NCBI RefSeq assembly: GCF_014652535.1
Contig: NZ_BMYZ01000003.1
Coordinates: 545,450 to 609,449, forward strand
Length of the DNA: 64,000 nt
Direction of reading: 5' to 3'
DNA from: Cellvibrio zantedeschiae
GTDB lineage: Bacteria > Pseudomonadota > Gammaproteobacteria > Pseudomonadales > Cellvibrionaceae
The notes under the pieces were generated by a model. It was not told the DNA's origin. It made no database searches and was given only the letters and a program-made list of their open reading frames with translations. Positions 8,160 through 18,894 of this stretch are shown here, one piece after another (position 1 is the stretch's first letter; each line of letters begins with the position of its first letter). The position numbers and the translations under genes were made by a program.

Positions 8160-8786
8160 ATGAAACAACGATTCCAATTCATCACAAAGCTTTTCGTGAT
8201 AGGCGGCTTTTTTATTGTCGCGAGTGTAAACACATTAGCGCAAGATAAGAAAGTTTTCTTCCGCTATACCACCAGCGATGGCCGTAAAATAGTTTCGCAA
8301 ACTATACCACCACAATATGTTCGCAACGGTTATGAAATGTTAACCATTGGCGGCGAAATATTAAAAGTGGTTCCGCCTTCACCGCCAGAAGCTGATGCTG
8401 AACGTTTGGCAAAAGAGCGCAAGCTGGCCAAGGAGCAAGCACGTACAGATTTGGAATTGCGCCAAACCTACAGCTCCGTTAAAGATATTGATTCGGCCAA
8501 AGCGCGCAACTTGCAAGAGCTCGTTAATACCATCAGCATTTTGCAGGCAAATCTTTCCAGTATTAAAACGCAATTAAAAGCCCAGGAAGAACATGCTGCC
8601 GCCATTGAGCGCAATGGAAAAACTGTGTCTGAAGATATTTTGAAAAATATTTCTACTTTGCGCGCAGAAGAAAAAGATCTTAACAATCAAATTAAACAGC
8701 GCCAAGCCGAGTACGACGGTGCTGCAGCAAAATACGAAAAAGATAAAGCGCGTTTTATTGAAATTTTCGGACAACCCAAACAATAA
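8160..8786 (+). CDS. Secreted coiled-coil protein of unknown function
   Basis: 208 residues from the ATG at 8160; an in-frame TTG at 8142 is less likely. The N-terminus MKQRFQFITKLFVIGGFFIVASVNTLAQ is a signal peptide. The first mature part (VFFRYTTSDGRKIVSQTIPPQYVRNGYEML) resembles the short DUF4124-type module found in many gammaproteobacterial envelope proteins. From about residue 80 to the end the protein is charged and heptad-like, so a long coiled coil is likely. It follows pyrE by 66 bp and ends in a terminator. Function unknown. Confidence 0.7.
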   Translation: MKQRFQFITKLFVIGGFFIVASVNTLAQDKKVFFRYTTSDGRKIVSQTIPPQYVRNGYEMLTIGGEILKVVPPSPPEADAERLAKERKLAKEQARTDLELRQTYSSVKDIDSAKARNLQELVNTISILQANLSSIKTQLKAQEEHAAAIERNGKTVSEDILKNISTLRAEEKDLNNQIKQRQAEYDGAAAKYEKDKARFIEIFGQPKQ

Positions 8787-8807
8787 CCGGCTATGCCGGT
8801 TTTTTTA
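8785..8807 (+). terminator. Intrinsic terminator
   Basis: AACCGGC (8785-8791) and GCCGGTT (8795-8801) form a 7-bp stem with a TAT loop followed by T residues. It overlaps the stop of the coiled-coil protein gene. The slmA gene converges from the other side. Confidence 0.8.
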
Positions 8808-8817
8808 CGTCTTGTTT

Positions 8818-9429
8818 TTATACTTCAACCAATTCAATCTGCATCAATAAAGGTGCAAGCACTCGCCATTGCTCAAGCCAATGTTCACTTGGCGATTTTT
8901 GGAATTCGCTCCGCACAAACTGCACTATTGCACCATCAACATACGCCATTAAAAAATGCGCAAAAGCCGCAGCGGGTAAGGCCGCTTGTAGATGATTGCG
9001 CAATTCAGCATCGCGTAAGATTTGCTTTAGTTGGGTCTCGATTCGCTCAAAAATTTGCACTATCCGCTGGCGCAGCCGTTCTGTTTCACCGGTTAGTGCA
9101 TCGCCGACTAGCAAACGTGACAAACCGGGATTCTGCTCTGCAAATCGCAACAATACATTTACTATGGATTCGCAGCGCTTGATTGCTGATTTTTCTTCAG
9201 TGACTACAAAAGTTATTTGTGAAAAAATAGTCTCTTCAATGAACTCAATTAAACCTTCAAACATTTTGGTTTTGCTGGGGAAATGACGATATAAAGCGGC
9301 TTCAGACACGCCGACAGATTTCGCCAGAACCGAGGTGGTAATACGCTCGCCCGGGCTGTCTTCAAGCATTTTAGCGAGTGCTGCTAAAATTTGTTCCCGA
9401 CGCGAAAGATGTGTTCCAGCCTTACTCAT
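8818..9429 (-). CDS. slmA: Nucleoid occlusion factor SlmA (TetR family)
   Basis: 203 residues from the ATG at 9429 (MSKAGTHLSRREQIL). SlmA binds specific chromosomal sites and blocks FtsZ ring assembly over the nucleoid. The TetR helix-turn-helix covers about 12-60 (RITTSVLAKSVGVSEAALYRHFPSKTKMFEGL), and the C-terminal helices are typical, including QNPGLSRLLVGDAL. Location beside argB/algC/coaBC and pyrE matches other gammaproteobacteria. The in-frame extension to 9471 is not conserved-looking and was left out. Confidence 0.93.
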   Translation of the reverse strand: MSKAGTHLSRREQILAALAKMLEDSPGERITTSVLAKSVGVSEAALYRHFPSKTKMFEGLIEFIEETIFSQITFVVTEEKSAIKRCESIVNVLLRFAEQNPGLSRLLVGDALTGETERLRQRIVQIFERIETQLKQILRDAELRNHLQAALPAAAFAHFLMAYVDGAIVQFVRSEFQKSPSEHWLEQWRVLAPLLMQIELVEV

Positions 9430-9493
9430 TATGTTTACCTGCTTCCGTGGTAAAAATTTAACAGGCGTCAACTAACGCCTGTTAAATCTTGAA

Positions 9494-10414
<921 letters not shown>

Positions 10415-10434
10415 TCAATAAGGTTAAAATATTT

Positions 10435-12969
10435 CTAAAATTTTAATGCCAGTGTGGCATCAACTTTAAGTAATTCGCGTTTGAAAATTTGCTGGATAAT
10501 ATTCAATGCTTCTTCGCTTTCTGCTTCAAAGCGCAAGGTAAGCGCTGGCGATGTATTAGATGCGCGTACCAAACCCCAGCCTTTGCTGTAATCGACACGA
10601 ATACCATCAATAGTGGTGACATTGCCTTGTTGGAAGTCACCAGTTTCGGCTAATTTTCTGATCAGCTCAAACTTTGTTTTGTCGGGCACCGGAACTTTGA
10701 TTTCGGGTGTTATCAATAGTTGCGGAAAGGCGGAGAAAATGTCGTCAATACTTTGGTCGCGCAGCGTAATAATTTCCAGCAAGCGCGCCATAGCGTAAAT
10801 GCCGTCATCAAAACCATACCAGCGATCTTTGATAAAAATATGACCGGAATATTCACCGCCAATTAATGCGCCAGTTTCAACCATTTTTGCTTTCATTGGC
10901 GAATGACCGGTTTTCCACATAATTGGGCGACCGCCGTAACCACTAATTACCTGATTTAATTGACGTGAACATTTCACATCAAATAAAACATCGGCACCAG
11001 GATGACGCGCCAAAATATCTTTAGCAAATAACATCAATAACCGATCAGGCCAGATGATATCGCCTTTAGCTGTGACTACCACTAAACGGTCGCCGTCGCC
11101 GTCAAATGCGACACCGATATCTGCATTCACTTCTTTAACTTTTTCAATCAGCGCAAATAAATTGTGTTCTTGCGTTGGATCGGGATCATGGTTAGGGAAA
11201 GTGCCGTCCAAATCACAATAGAGCGGCGTAACCTGACAACCGAGCTCTTCAAATAATTGTGGTGCAACAATACCCGTTACTGCATTGCCCGCATCTATCA
11301 CCATAGATACATCGCCCGCCAAAGCAACGTCGGAAAAAATGCGCTCAATATAATGCGGAATAATTTCACGGAAACTTTCTTCACCAATACCCTGATGCAC
11401 TTGCTCGCTTAAAATTCGCAAACGCAATTCTGTTATAGCTTCATCAGCCAGCGCATTATTATTAATTACAACTTTGAAGCCGTTGTATTCTGCTGGATTG
11501 TGGCTGGCGGTAACCATTACGCCACTGCGAACATCGGAGAAATGATAGGTGGCAAAATACATTAAAGGTGTAGGCACAATACCCACGTTCACTACATTGC
11601 AACCGGAACGTAAAATACCTTTGATCAATGCGTTAGTTAATTCTTGACTGTGAACCCTACCATCGCGCGCTACGATTAATGCACTTTCACCTTTATCAAG
11701 CGCCTCACTGCCTATAGCCTGGCCGATTTTTTCCGCGAGGCTCGCATCTAAATCTTTTCCTACCACGCCACGAATATCGTAGGAGCGAAAAATATGCGCA
11801 GGCACACTGGACTCATCGACAGATTTGGTTGCCGTTTCAATCGCTTGTTTTTTGTTGCTGGTATCGTGCAGGCCCAAAATATTTTCGTCTTCGTCAATAA
11901 CGGCAATATCCAAAATATCCTGCTTTTGGAACAAGGGGTTTGGTGCATGCTCGACCAAGGGAGCTGTAGTCGTTTTATTTACATCTGCAACAGTCGGCGC
12001 TAATTGCTGTTCGGCTTCTTGCTCAACTTTGGCGAGGAATCGACTTAAAATTAGCGCCAGGAATAAACTTAAGGCAACGCAGCAACCCATTGCCAACAGC
12101 CATAATGTTGGAGCTTCTTCTGCATTAGCAACCAAGGCTTCAGAAGCGGTAAATTTTATTTCCCAGTTGCTATCGGGTATGACTAATGACTGACTCGGAA
12201 GTGCGCCGCCTGTGCCGAATTTAAATACGGAAAGCGCGGGGGAATTGGCAAATTTTTGCTGCAGGATTTTTTCGCCATAACCATTATCTGTACCTTGCAA
12301 TACTTTCTTAAGTTGGTCGCCATCCAGCGTTAGCATTAATGTGCCAATTAAGGGTAAATCTTTGCCCGCTGTTACTGGCGCAACAAAATGAATTTGCCAT
12401 TTCTCATTAATTAAAGCGGCCTCTGCGTAAGCTTTTCCTCCGCGTTCAGCGCGGCGCAATAAATCCAGCTCGGCATAGCGAATGGGAACAACGCCGTTGG
12501 GATCAACCTCCAACTCACCCGCTATTAAAATTTTTAAATCCAGCGCGTTTGCGATGGGCTCAGAAAAAGATTTAGATAATATAGTGAACGATTCTTTATT
12601 TTTTTCATTCAAGGCTTGGATAAGCGAAGTATTTTTCGTAAGTTCATTTAAGGCGTTTTGATTGTCGTTGAGATATTTGCTAACGACCTTTGCACCTGAA
12701 TCTAATTCCTGTTGGATATATTTTTGTTGGTTGGCATGAGTGACATCTTCTACCATGACTCCATATAAAAAATACGCCAGAATCAAATTCAACAACAACG
12801 CCACGCCCAGCATAATAAATAATAAGCGCTGCTGCGCAGCCGCTTTGCGTTTGGCTTGCTCCTGCGCGCGCGCGGCTGCCCGTGACCCTGCACTTGAAGG
12901 TGAAGGAATGGCGATGTGCGGAATGGGTGCCAGCCCCGGTTTATTTATTTTGTTATCGAGATCGTCCAC
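10435..12969 (-). CDS. algC: Phosphomannomutase/phosphoglucomutase AlgC with membrane-anchored N-terminal extension
   Basis: 844 residues, against about 460 for the soluble enzyme. The mutase half starts near residue 390 (HIFRSYDIRGVVGKDL) and has the phosphoserine loop TASHNP, the metal loop DGDGDR, and the sugar loop GGEYSGH. It interconverts the 6- and 1-phosphates of mannose/glucose for exopolysaccharide and LPS. The N-terminal half has two membrane helices (about 47-70 and 290-312) around a probable periplasmic domain, then a linker. Long AlgC forms are known in Pseudomonas relatives. The start appears to be GTG at 12969 with AGGGGA just upstream; the ATG at 12971 is out of frame. The dut gene that often lies between coaBC and algC is absent. 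Confidence 0.93.
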   Translation of the reverse strand: MDDLDNKINKPGLAPIPHIAIPSPSSAGSRAAARAQEQAKRKAAAQQRLLFIMLGVALLLNLILAYFLYGVMVEDVTHANQQKYIQQELDSGAKVVSKYLNDNQNALNELTKNTSLIQALNEKNKESFTILSKSFSEPIANALDLKILIAGELEVDPNGVVPIRYAELDLLRRAERGGKAYAEAALINEKWQIHFVAPVTAGKDLPLIGTLMLTLDGDQLKKVLQGTDNGYGEKILQQKFANSPALSVFKFGTGGALPSQSLVIPDSNWEIKFTASEALVANAEEAPTLWLLAMGCCVALSLFLALILSRFLAKVEQEAEQQLAPTVADVNKTTTAPLVEHAPNPLFQKQDILDIAVIDEDENILGLHDTSNKKQAIETATKSVDESSVPAHIFRSYDIRGVVGKDLDASLAEKIGQAIGSEALDKGESALIVARDGRVHSQELTNALIKGILRSGCNVVNVGIVPTPLMYFATYHFSDVRSGVMVTASHNPAEYNGFKVVINNNALADEAITELRLRILSEQVHQGIGEESFREIIPHYIERIFSDVALAGDVSMVIDAGNAVTGIVAPQLFEELGCQVTPLYCDLDGTFPNHDPDPTQEHNLFALIEKVKEVNADIGVAFDGDGDRLVVVTAKGDIIWPDRLLMLFAKDILARHPGADVLFDVKCSRQLNQVISGYGGRPIMWKTGHSPMKAKMVETGALIGGEYSGHIFIKDRWYGFDDGIYAMARLLEIITLRDQSIDDIFSAFPQLLITPEIKVPVPDKTKFELIRKLAETGDFQQGNVTTIDGIRVDYSKGWGLVRASNTSPALTLRFEAESEEALNIIQQIFKRELLKVDATLALKF

Positions 12970-13062
12970 ATTGTCCCCTAAGTGGTCTAATTACAGTGGT
13001 CTATTTGATAGCAGTGATTAAAGTGGTTTTGATTTAAACGTAAAAATTCGATTTTAAGTCGT

Positions 13063-14265
13063 TCAACTGTCTTTAAATTTCTGCGCAAACAGCGCGATTA
13101 ACTCGCGTGCTAATTGCTGTTTGCTGCGTTGACTTATTTCCTGTTGCCCGGTTTTGTCGATTACCGTGACGGCATTGTCGTCGGCATTAAACCCTATGCC
13201 AGTGACCGCAATATTATTGGCAATAATTAAATCCAGATTTTTACGCGCTAGTTTTTGTTGCGCGTATGCAATCAGGTTTTCACTTTCGGCTGCAAAACCT
13301 ACGGTAAAAGGTTTCTCAGCCAAGGCGGCAATTGTGGCCACTATGTCTGGATTTTTTACGAATTCCAGGGTGAGGTTTGCATCACCCGTTTTTTTAATTT
13401 TTTGCGCAGCTACCTGCACGGGGCGATAGTCTGCCACGGCGGCGGCAGCTATAAATACATCACACCCAGCCGCTTGTTGCAGGCTCGCGGCCAGCATTTC
13501 TTCGGCAGTGGTTACAGCAATAAATTCAAGCCGATCCGGCGCCGCTAATTGGGTTGGCCCGGAAATAAGCACCGTCTGCGCACCTGCTTCAACCGCTGCC
13601 TGAGCCAGTGCGTATCCCATTTTGCCAGAACTGTGATTGCTGATGTATCGCACAGGGTCAATGGCTTCCCGGGTTGGGCCGGCCGTGATGACCACTTTCT
13701 TACCGGCAAGTGCACCTGTAACAAACAAGCTGGCCGCTGCGTCAACCAAGGCTAAAGGTTCGAGCATTCGCCCCGGGCCCACGTCGCCACAGGCTTGCTC
13801 GCCCGCAGCGGGGCCAAAAATATGAATCTTGCGCTCAATAAGTATTGCAACATTAGCTTGCGTACTGGCATTGCGCCACATGCCCTGATTCATCGCCGGT
13901 GCTATGGCGATGGGCGCCGCAGTTGCCAGACACAATGTTGTTAGCAAATCATCACCCTGACCTTGTACCAAGCGAGCCATAAAATCCGCACTGGCGGGGG
14001 CGACAAGAATCAGGTCGGCCCAGCGCGCCAATTGGATATGCCCCATACCCGCTTCAGCTTCCGGGTCGAGCAAGGTTGTGTGAACCGGATTGCCCGAGAG
14101 CGCTTGCATGGTGAGCGGCGTAATAAATTCCTGCGCTGCGGTAGTCATTACCACCCGCACCTCGGCCCCCGCATCTTGTAAGCGGCGCACCAGATCGGCA
14201 CTTTTATAGGCAGCAATACCGCCGGTCACACCCAATAGAATGCGTTTATTAGCGAGCGAACTCAT
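13063..14265 (-). CDS. coaBC: Bifunctional CoaBC (phosphopantothenoylcysteine synthetase/decarboxylase)
   Basis: 400 residues. It carries out two coenzyme A steps: cysteine addition to phosphopantothenate (CoaB) and FMN-dependent decarboxylation (CoaC). The CoaC half (about 1-190) shows GVTGGIAAYKSADLVRRL, the APAMNQGMW active-site motif and a conserved cysteine in GEQACGD. The CoaB half begins VVITAGPTREAIDPVRYISNHSSGKMG and has the KIKK lysine motif and FAAE. Location beside algC and near radC is standard. Confidence 0.96.
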   Translation of the reverse strand: MSSLANKRILLGVTGGIAAYKSADLVRRLQDAGAEVRVVMTTAAQEFITPLTMQALSGNPVHTTLLDPEAEAGMGHIQLARWADLILVAPASADFMARLVQGQGDDLLTTLCLATAAPIAIAPAMNQGMWRNASTQANVAILIERKIHIFGPAAGEQACGDVGPGRMLEPLALVDAAASLFVTGALAGKKVVITAGPTREAIDPVRYISNHSSGKMGYALAQAAVEAGAQTVLISGPTQLAAPDRLEFIAVTTAEEMLAASLQQAAGCDVFIAAAAVADYRPVQVAAQKIKKTGDANLTLEFVKNPDIVATIAALAEKPFTVGFAAESENLIAYAQQKLARKNLDLIIANNIAVTGIGFNADDNAVTVIDKTGQQEISQRSKQQLARELIALFAQKFKDS

Positions 14266-14406
14266 AGGAAGATCTTAATTAGTTGTAGTGAATGATCACT
14301 ATGCAATTGTAGCGCAATGTAACTGACTACTAACCTGAGAAAAAGCCAATATGGGAATAAACCGCCAAATGTCAGGATTATTTGGCGGCAAATGGAGAGC
14401 TGCCAT

Positions 14407-16545
14407 TTATTTGAGCAGGACAATATTAGCTTCGGCGAGATAACAATCCGTTTGCAATAAACCTTTATTGGGATGGAAGGATGTGGTGGAGACTATATTG
14501 CTATCGCGCGTTAGCAGCGTGCTTACCTTCGCCTCCGCAAAATTGAAATAGTAGAGATCTGACTCCCGGCAAAGGCCGCCGCGAATAAAATAAGCACCCC
14601 CATCATCCACCCTGAGCAAACGGCTGTTTTCCTCAATCATCGGAGCCAATTGCTCCAGGCTGTCGTCCTTGTGGCGTAAGACCCACAAACCTTGCTCACC
14701 CACATATTGGAAGTAAATATCGCCCTCGTGTTCAATCGCCGAACCCACGGAACCAAAGGTGAGTTGTTTTTGTTGTTGGTTCTGGGTGTTGATTCGCCAC
14801 AAATTTCGGATTTCGCCATTGGTTTTAAGCACCAGCGCGCGTTGGCTTTCGGGGTAATAGGCGATGGGCTCCATGCGCTCAGTTTCATTCAATAGCTGCG
14901 CTGTCTCTGCCGTTTTGAAGTTGTACTGATAAAGACTTGAACCCGCACTAAAAATTAAATGTTCGCCATTTTGCGACCAGACAATAACGCCTACTTTTTT
15001 GGGGATTGGCTGACTGGTTAGCTGCCGCTCCTGACCGGCCTCAACTAACCACAAATGAATCTGGTTGTTGCGCACAGAGGCATAGACCACACGCTCACCG
15101 TCAGGCGAGAAGCTTGCGCTGTAATTGAAATCGGCGTTGTCGGTCAATTTTGTTTTCTTCGCATCTAACGCCATCAAGAGAATATTGGAGCTGCGTTTTT
15201 CTTCGGTGTAGAAAATAGCATCGCCGTCAGGCCGAAAGCGCGGGCGGGAAAATACGCGGTCTTTAATATCTGTTAACGGAATTTGGGTTTGCTCGCCGTC
15301 CAGGTAAAGCGTGAAGAGTTTTCGTTCGTCCTCAGCGTAAATCAATATGCCGCTGCCATCGGGAATCCAGCTGATATCCGCCATGGCGACGTTCAGTTGC
15401 CAACGGCTGATGCGCGACTGGTTTTCGTTTAAGAAATCAATCTGCACTGTATTTTTGCGCATGCTAGCCAGTGCGGTTTTTTTGTTGAGCACTGCGCTGG
15501 CGATGGGATTGGATACACCTTCCAGCTCTTCCAACATACTCAAACGCTGATCCTGAATCGAATAGCGATAGCGCGCGTTGCGCGAATTAGGACCCTGCTT
15601 GGCAACAAACTCCAGGGCGGTATCATCCCACCAAGTCACGCTGGAAATACGCCCCTGCCACTGGCTGAGCAATTGTTTTTCCAGCAAGCGATTGTTGGCG
15701 AGGTCGAGTGAAAAAATGTGGAATGAATAGAGGTAGTTAGGTTTTTCGTAGAAATTAGGACTAAAAGGCAAGCCTTCACTGCGCTTCACTTCTACGGCAA
15801 CCAAATGCTGGCCGGTAGGGGACCAAGCCATTTTGAACCAGGAACCATGGCTGGTCGCAATGCGCCAATCCTTACCTGAGTTGTCGCGAATCACAATCTC
15901 ACTTTCAGTTTCACCTTTGCGGTTGGCATTGAATTTTTCCCGAATATAAGCCACGTGGTTATTATCGGGGTGAGGAACCGCATTGCGCTCATGACCGGTT
16001 TCGTTGGTGTAGCCCTGGGTAGAATGAAAAACGGTTTTATGGTTTTTAGTGATGGGGATAATGTCTGGACGGCCGCTGTAAATCAGCAAGCCCGCGATAA
16101 CAATCAACCCAGCCAGACCCGCCCATAAAACCCTACTCGGCCAATGCCAGGTGTTGGGAATGTTTACTGTTTGTTTTGCATCTGCTGGTTTTACTGGCGA
16201 GTCAGTCGGGCCAGACTCCGGGAAATGCGGTTCAATTTTTAGTTGGTAGCCGCGCTTGGAATAATGGGCAATCACTTCTTGCTCACCCATTAGCTCTGCC
16301 AATGCACTGCGCAATGCATTAATACTTTTTTGCACCGAACCGTGGGTGACTATGCGTCCTTCCCACAATTCCTTAATCAGCTCTTCATTACTAATCACGC
16401 GCCCATGATTGCGGGCGAGATAGTGCAACACCGCCATCACTTTGGGCTGAATCTTCAAGGTTTGGCCATGTGCATTCAACGTATTGTGCGGTGGCGATAC
16501 CTGGACATCGCCAAGCATAAAGCCAGCTTCTTTAGTAACGTCCAT
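14407..16545 (-). CDS. CadC-like transmembrane regulator: winged HTH plus C-terminal beta-propeller
   Basis: 712 residues from the ATG at 16545, chosen because AAGGG lies just before it; a TTG four codons upstream is weaker. Residues ~5-105 are an OmpR/CadC winged HTH (IQPKVMAVLHYLARNHGRVISNEELIKELWEGRIVTHGSVQKSINALRSAL...YSKRGYQL). A single membrane helix at about 140-160 (VLWAGLAGLIVIAGLLIY) follows. The remainder is periplasmic, with repeated TolB/WD40-like blades (SPTGQHLVAVE, RPDGDAIFYTEE, SPDGERVVYASV, SQNGEHLIFSA). This is a one-component membrane sensor of the CadC type. Signal and targets are unknown. The convergent neighbour is coaBC. Confidence 0.82.
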   Translation of the reverse strand: MDVTKEAGFMLGDVQVSPPHNTLNAHGQTLKIQPKVMAVLHYLARNHGRVISNEELIKELWEGRIVTHGSVQKSINALRSALAELMGEQEVIAHYSKRGYQLKIEPHFPESGPTDSPVKPADAKQTVNIPNTWHWPSRVLWAGLAGLIVIAGLLIYSGRPDIIPITKNHKTVFHSTQGYTNETGHERNAVPHPDNNHVAYIREKFNANRKGETESEIVIRDNSGKDWRIATSHGSWFKMAWSPTGQHLVAVEVKRSEGLPFSPNFYEKPNYLYSFHIFSLDLANNRLLEKQLLSQWQGRISSVTWWDDTALEFVAKQGPNSRNARYRYSIQDQRLSMLEELEGVSNPIASAVLNKKTALASMRKNTVQIDFLNENQSRISRWQLNVAMADISWIPDGSGILIYAEDERKLFTLYLDGEQTQIPLTDIKDRVFSRPRFRPDGDAIFYTEEKRSSNILLMALDAKKTKLTDNADFNYSASFSPDGERVVYASVRNNQIHLWLVEAGQERQLTSQPIPKKVGVIVWSQNGEHLIFSAGSSLYQYNFKTAETAQLLNETERMEPIAYYPESQRALVLKTNGEIRNLWRINTQNQQQKQLTFGSVGSAIEHEGDIYFQYVGEQGLWVLRHKDDSLEQLAPMIEENSRLLRVDDGGAYFIRGGLCRESDLYYFNFAEAKVSTLLTRDSNIVSTTSFHPNKGLLQTDCYLAEANIVLLK

Positions 16546-16908
16546 TAGCCCTTGCAACCCCTATCCATGTAAATGGAATACAGCTTTGTCATTCAATCAC
16601 CAGTCAATTTTTCTTATTTAAAGGGCGCCGTTTTGAAGAACTGAACAAACCCTGACCTGAGTGCAATTTTGCAAGATCCAGCCCGCTAAACACAAGTTTA
16701 GCTTATGCGTTGATAAATTCTATCTCATTGATTTTTATGATGAATTTTTTGGTAAGTAAAAGGTAAGCGCGAGGTTTTTGTATGGTCAGTGTTTTTTTCG
16801 GCAATTGCAATATATTCAATTCACACGCACTCTGCTGTAGAGATGGAGTTTACAGGTGAGCTGGACCTAAGAGTGCTGTTAACAACAACTCAATTAAAGG
16901 TAAAGGCT

Positions 16909-17472
16909 ATGAAATACTCACTACTCCTTGTGGCTCTTCTCACTCCTCTCTTCGCTGTGGCCGCCGAAGAACAACAACCTCTCAGCGCTAAAGCACCGCT
17001 GGTCTACGTTAACCAAAACCTTGGCTTCAATGTAAAAGGCTTTAAATACAAGCAATCAGAATTCCCCTGCGGAATCGATAAAGTGTTGGTGGAAAATCTG
17101 GTTGAACAAGCTCGTGCCGACGGCATCCGCCTGGAGCCCGTTGCAACGGCTGATAAAATCCGTAACGGTGTAGTTCCTGTTCTTGCCATAGATGTTGAAC
17201 AGTTGGTGCTGGGTGGCGAAGGGCGTCAATTCGGCACTAAACAAGACTCCAACTTGCCTAAAGTACAAGTCACGGCGGCGCTGGTGAAAGGTAAAAACAA
17301 TATGGTCACCGCCAAACATACTTGCGCCATCATGACTCTCAACGAATTCACACCTTCCAGCAACATACTCGACATGGGTAGTAACGGTGTAACGGTTTGC
17401 GCTGCAACACGCAAATGCTTAAAGGACTTAAGTAAAGACGTGGTTGAATGGATTGAGCCACAAATTCAGTAA
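16909..17472 (+). CDS. Secreted protein of unknown function
   Basis: 187 residues from the ATG at 16909 (AAAGG upstream). The longer in-frame reading to 16789 has no signal peptide and no ribosome-binding site. The N-terminus MKYSLLLVALLTPLFAVAAEE is a clean Sec signal. The mature protein has several cysteines (FPCGIDK, HTCAIM, VTVCAATRKCLKD) likely to pair in the periplasm. The segment LVENLVEQARADGIRLEPV suggests an alpha/beta fold. It is divergent from the CadC-like regulator and could be its target. No family recognised. Confidence 0.65.
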   Translation: MKYSLLLVALLTPLFAVAAEEQQPLSAKAPLVYVNQNLGFNVKGFKYKQSEFPCGIDKVLVENLVEQARADGIRLEPVATADKIRNGVVPVLAIDVEQLVLGGEGRQFGTKQDSNLPKVQVTAALVKGKNNMVTAKHTCAIMTLNEFTPSSNILDMGSNGVTVCAATRKCLKDLSKDVVEWIEPQIQ

Positions 17473-17502
17473 GCTTTTAATCGATACTTTCCTCGCTCGA
17501 CC

Positions 17503-17532
17503 GCATAACCGGCGCAGTTTGTCCGGTTATGC
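17503..17532 (+). terminator. Hairpin after the secreted protein gene, possible terminator
   Basis: Perfect 10-bp arms GCATAACCGG (17503-17512) and CCGGTTATGC (17523-17532) around a 10-base loop, 30 bp past the stop codon. There is no T-run after it, so it may be an mRNA 3' stabiliser rather than a true intrinsic terminator. Confidence 0.45.
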
Positions 17533-17655
17533 ACTCCCTCCCAACTGATTACTACTTGACGCAAAAGCAAAGATTTAGCATTCTTTCCAACACTAATTCT
17601 TCGTAATTTCATCCTCATAGTCTTGAGGTTTAGCTAACACCAACAAGGAACGTCT

Positions 17656-18330
17656 ATGTCTATCGCCGATTGGCCCGCCGCTGAACGCCCCCGTGAAAAA
17701 CTCCTCGAACTCGGCCCTAAGGCCTTATCCGACGCCGAATTGCTCGCCATCTTCCTGCGCGTAGGCTGCGTAGGCAAATCCGCTGTCGACCTCGCCCGCG
17801 AGCTTTTGCAGGAATACGGTGGATTGCGCCCGTTATTAGAAGCCAGCCAAAACGATTTTTGTAAGGGTTTGGGCTTGGGCAGCGCCAAGTACGCACAATT
17901 GCAAGCCGTGCTGGAAATGGGCCGACGGCATTTGTCGGCAACCATGAAAGAAGGCGATTTGCTCACCAGCCCGGATTTAGTCCGTAACTATTTGAGCGCA
18001 CAACTGCGCCATCAGCCTCATGAAATCTTTGCCGTATTATTTTTGGATAATCAGAATCGTCTGATTTCCTATGAAGAAATGTTTTACGGAACTATCAATG
18101 GAGCGTCGGTTTATCCGCGCGAAGTGGTCAAAAAAGCCTTGGCGAAAAATTCCGCCGCCGTTATTTTGGCCCATAATCACCCTTCAGGAGTCGCGGAACC
18201 AAGCCAAGCTGATCAGCGCATTACTCGCCGTTTGCAAGACGCACTGCAACTGGTGGACGTTCGGGTAATCGACCACATGGTAGTCGGCGATAAAGAGGTC
18301 ATTTCCTTCGCCGAGCGCGGTCTACTGTAA
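17656..18330 (+). CDS. radC: RadC family protein (JAB/MPN+ domain)
   Basis: 224 residues. N-terminal helix-hairpin-helix region ([32 protein letters not shown]) and a C-terminal MPN+/JAMM domain with the metal motif [14 protein letters not shown] (about 174-187). Historically named a DNA repair protein; its real role is not settled, and the domain resembles a metalloprotease or nuclease. It lies between coaBC and rpmB, as in Pseudomonas. Confidence 0.95.
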   Translation: MSIADWPAAERPREKLLELGPKALSDAELLAIFLRVGCVGKSAVDLARELLQEYGGLRPLLEASQNDFCKGLGLGSAKYAQLQAVLEMGRRHLSATMKEGDLLTSPDLVRNYLSAQLRHQPHEIFAVLFLDNQNRLISYEEMFYGTINGASVYPREVVKKALAKNSAAVILAHNHPSGVAEPSQADQRITRRLQDALQLVDVRVIDHMVVGDKEVISFAERGLL

Positions 18331-18642
18331 AGATAGCCTTTTTCGGCATCTTTTTTGGCTAAAAAATCAGCTAGTCATTGCTATTGGAAGGCTGTTTTGG
18401 TATAAAACGCGGCTCTTTGCGGCAGGGTTGTTTTGGCTACTGAAAAGTGGTGCCAAAGTGAAAACGCCCCGCACAAATTTCCCTGTGAAGTTTGCCTGAC
18501 TGATTCAAATTTCAGTCCGCGAATTTGAAAATAGGCTGCTTACAACAATGCTCTAAGCTGGTTGTTAGTCTGTGTTACGGCTCCCAGCGCCGCCAACTTA
18601 ACGGCCGGCTTAGCGCGCTGATTTATTTAATGAGGCAATAGA
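18331..18642. other. radC-rpmB intergenic region
   Basis: 312 bp without a gene. Just after radC an imperfect hairpin followed by T residues (18331-18357) is a weak terminator. A promoter-like pair for rpmBG is at 18378-18406, which would leave an untranslated leader of about 230 bases. The GC-rich part near 18577-18622 can fold, but I see no known riboswitch or leader family. Confidence 0.5.
18378..18406 (+). promoter_or_regulatory. Candidate sigma-70 promoter for rpmB-rpmG
   Basis: TTGCTA (18378-18383) and TATAAA (18401-18406) are separated by 17 bases, close to the consensus -35/-10 pair. It lies 237 bp upstream of rpmB and after the radC terminator, so it is the most likely promoter of the ribosomal protein operon. 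Confidence 0.5.
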
Positions 18643-18879
18643 ATGTCTAGAGTATGTCAAGTTACTGGCAAGCGTCCAATTACTGGTAACAATGTTTCTC
18701 ACGCAAAAAACCACACCAAGCGTCGTTTTTTGCCAAACCTTCACACTCACCGTTTCTGGGTTGAGGCTGAAAAGCGCTTTGTTTCTTTGCGCGTTTCTGC
18801 AAAAGGTATGCGCGTAATCGACAAGCGCGGTATCGATGCAGTTTTGGCTGAAGTCCGTGCAAACGGCGAAAAAGTTTAA
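18643..18879 (+). CDS. rpmB: 50S ribosomal protein L28
   Basis: 78 residues, the standard gammaproteobacterial length. [39 protein letters not shown] is diagnostic for L28, a large-subunit protein. It is followed after 15 bp by rpmG with GGAG in the gap, forming the usual rpmBG operon. Confidence 0.98.
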   Translation: MSRVCQVTGKRPITGNNVSHAKNHTKRRFLPNLHTHRFWVEAEKRFVSLRVSAKGMRVIDKRGIDAVLAEVRANGEKV

Positions 18880-18894
18880 TTAGGAGCTCTCGTC

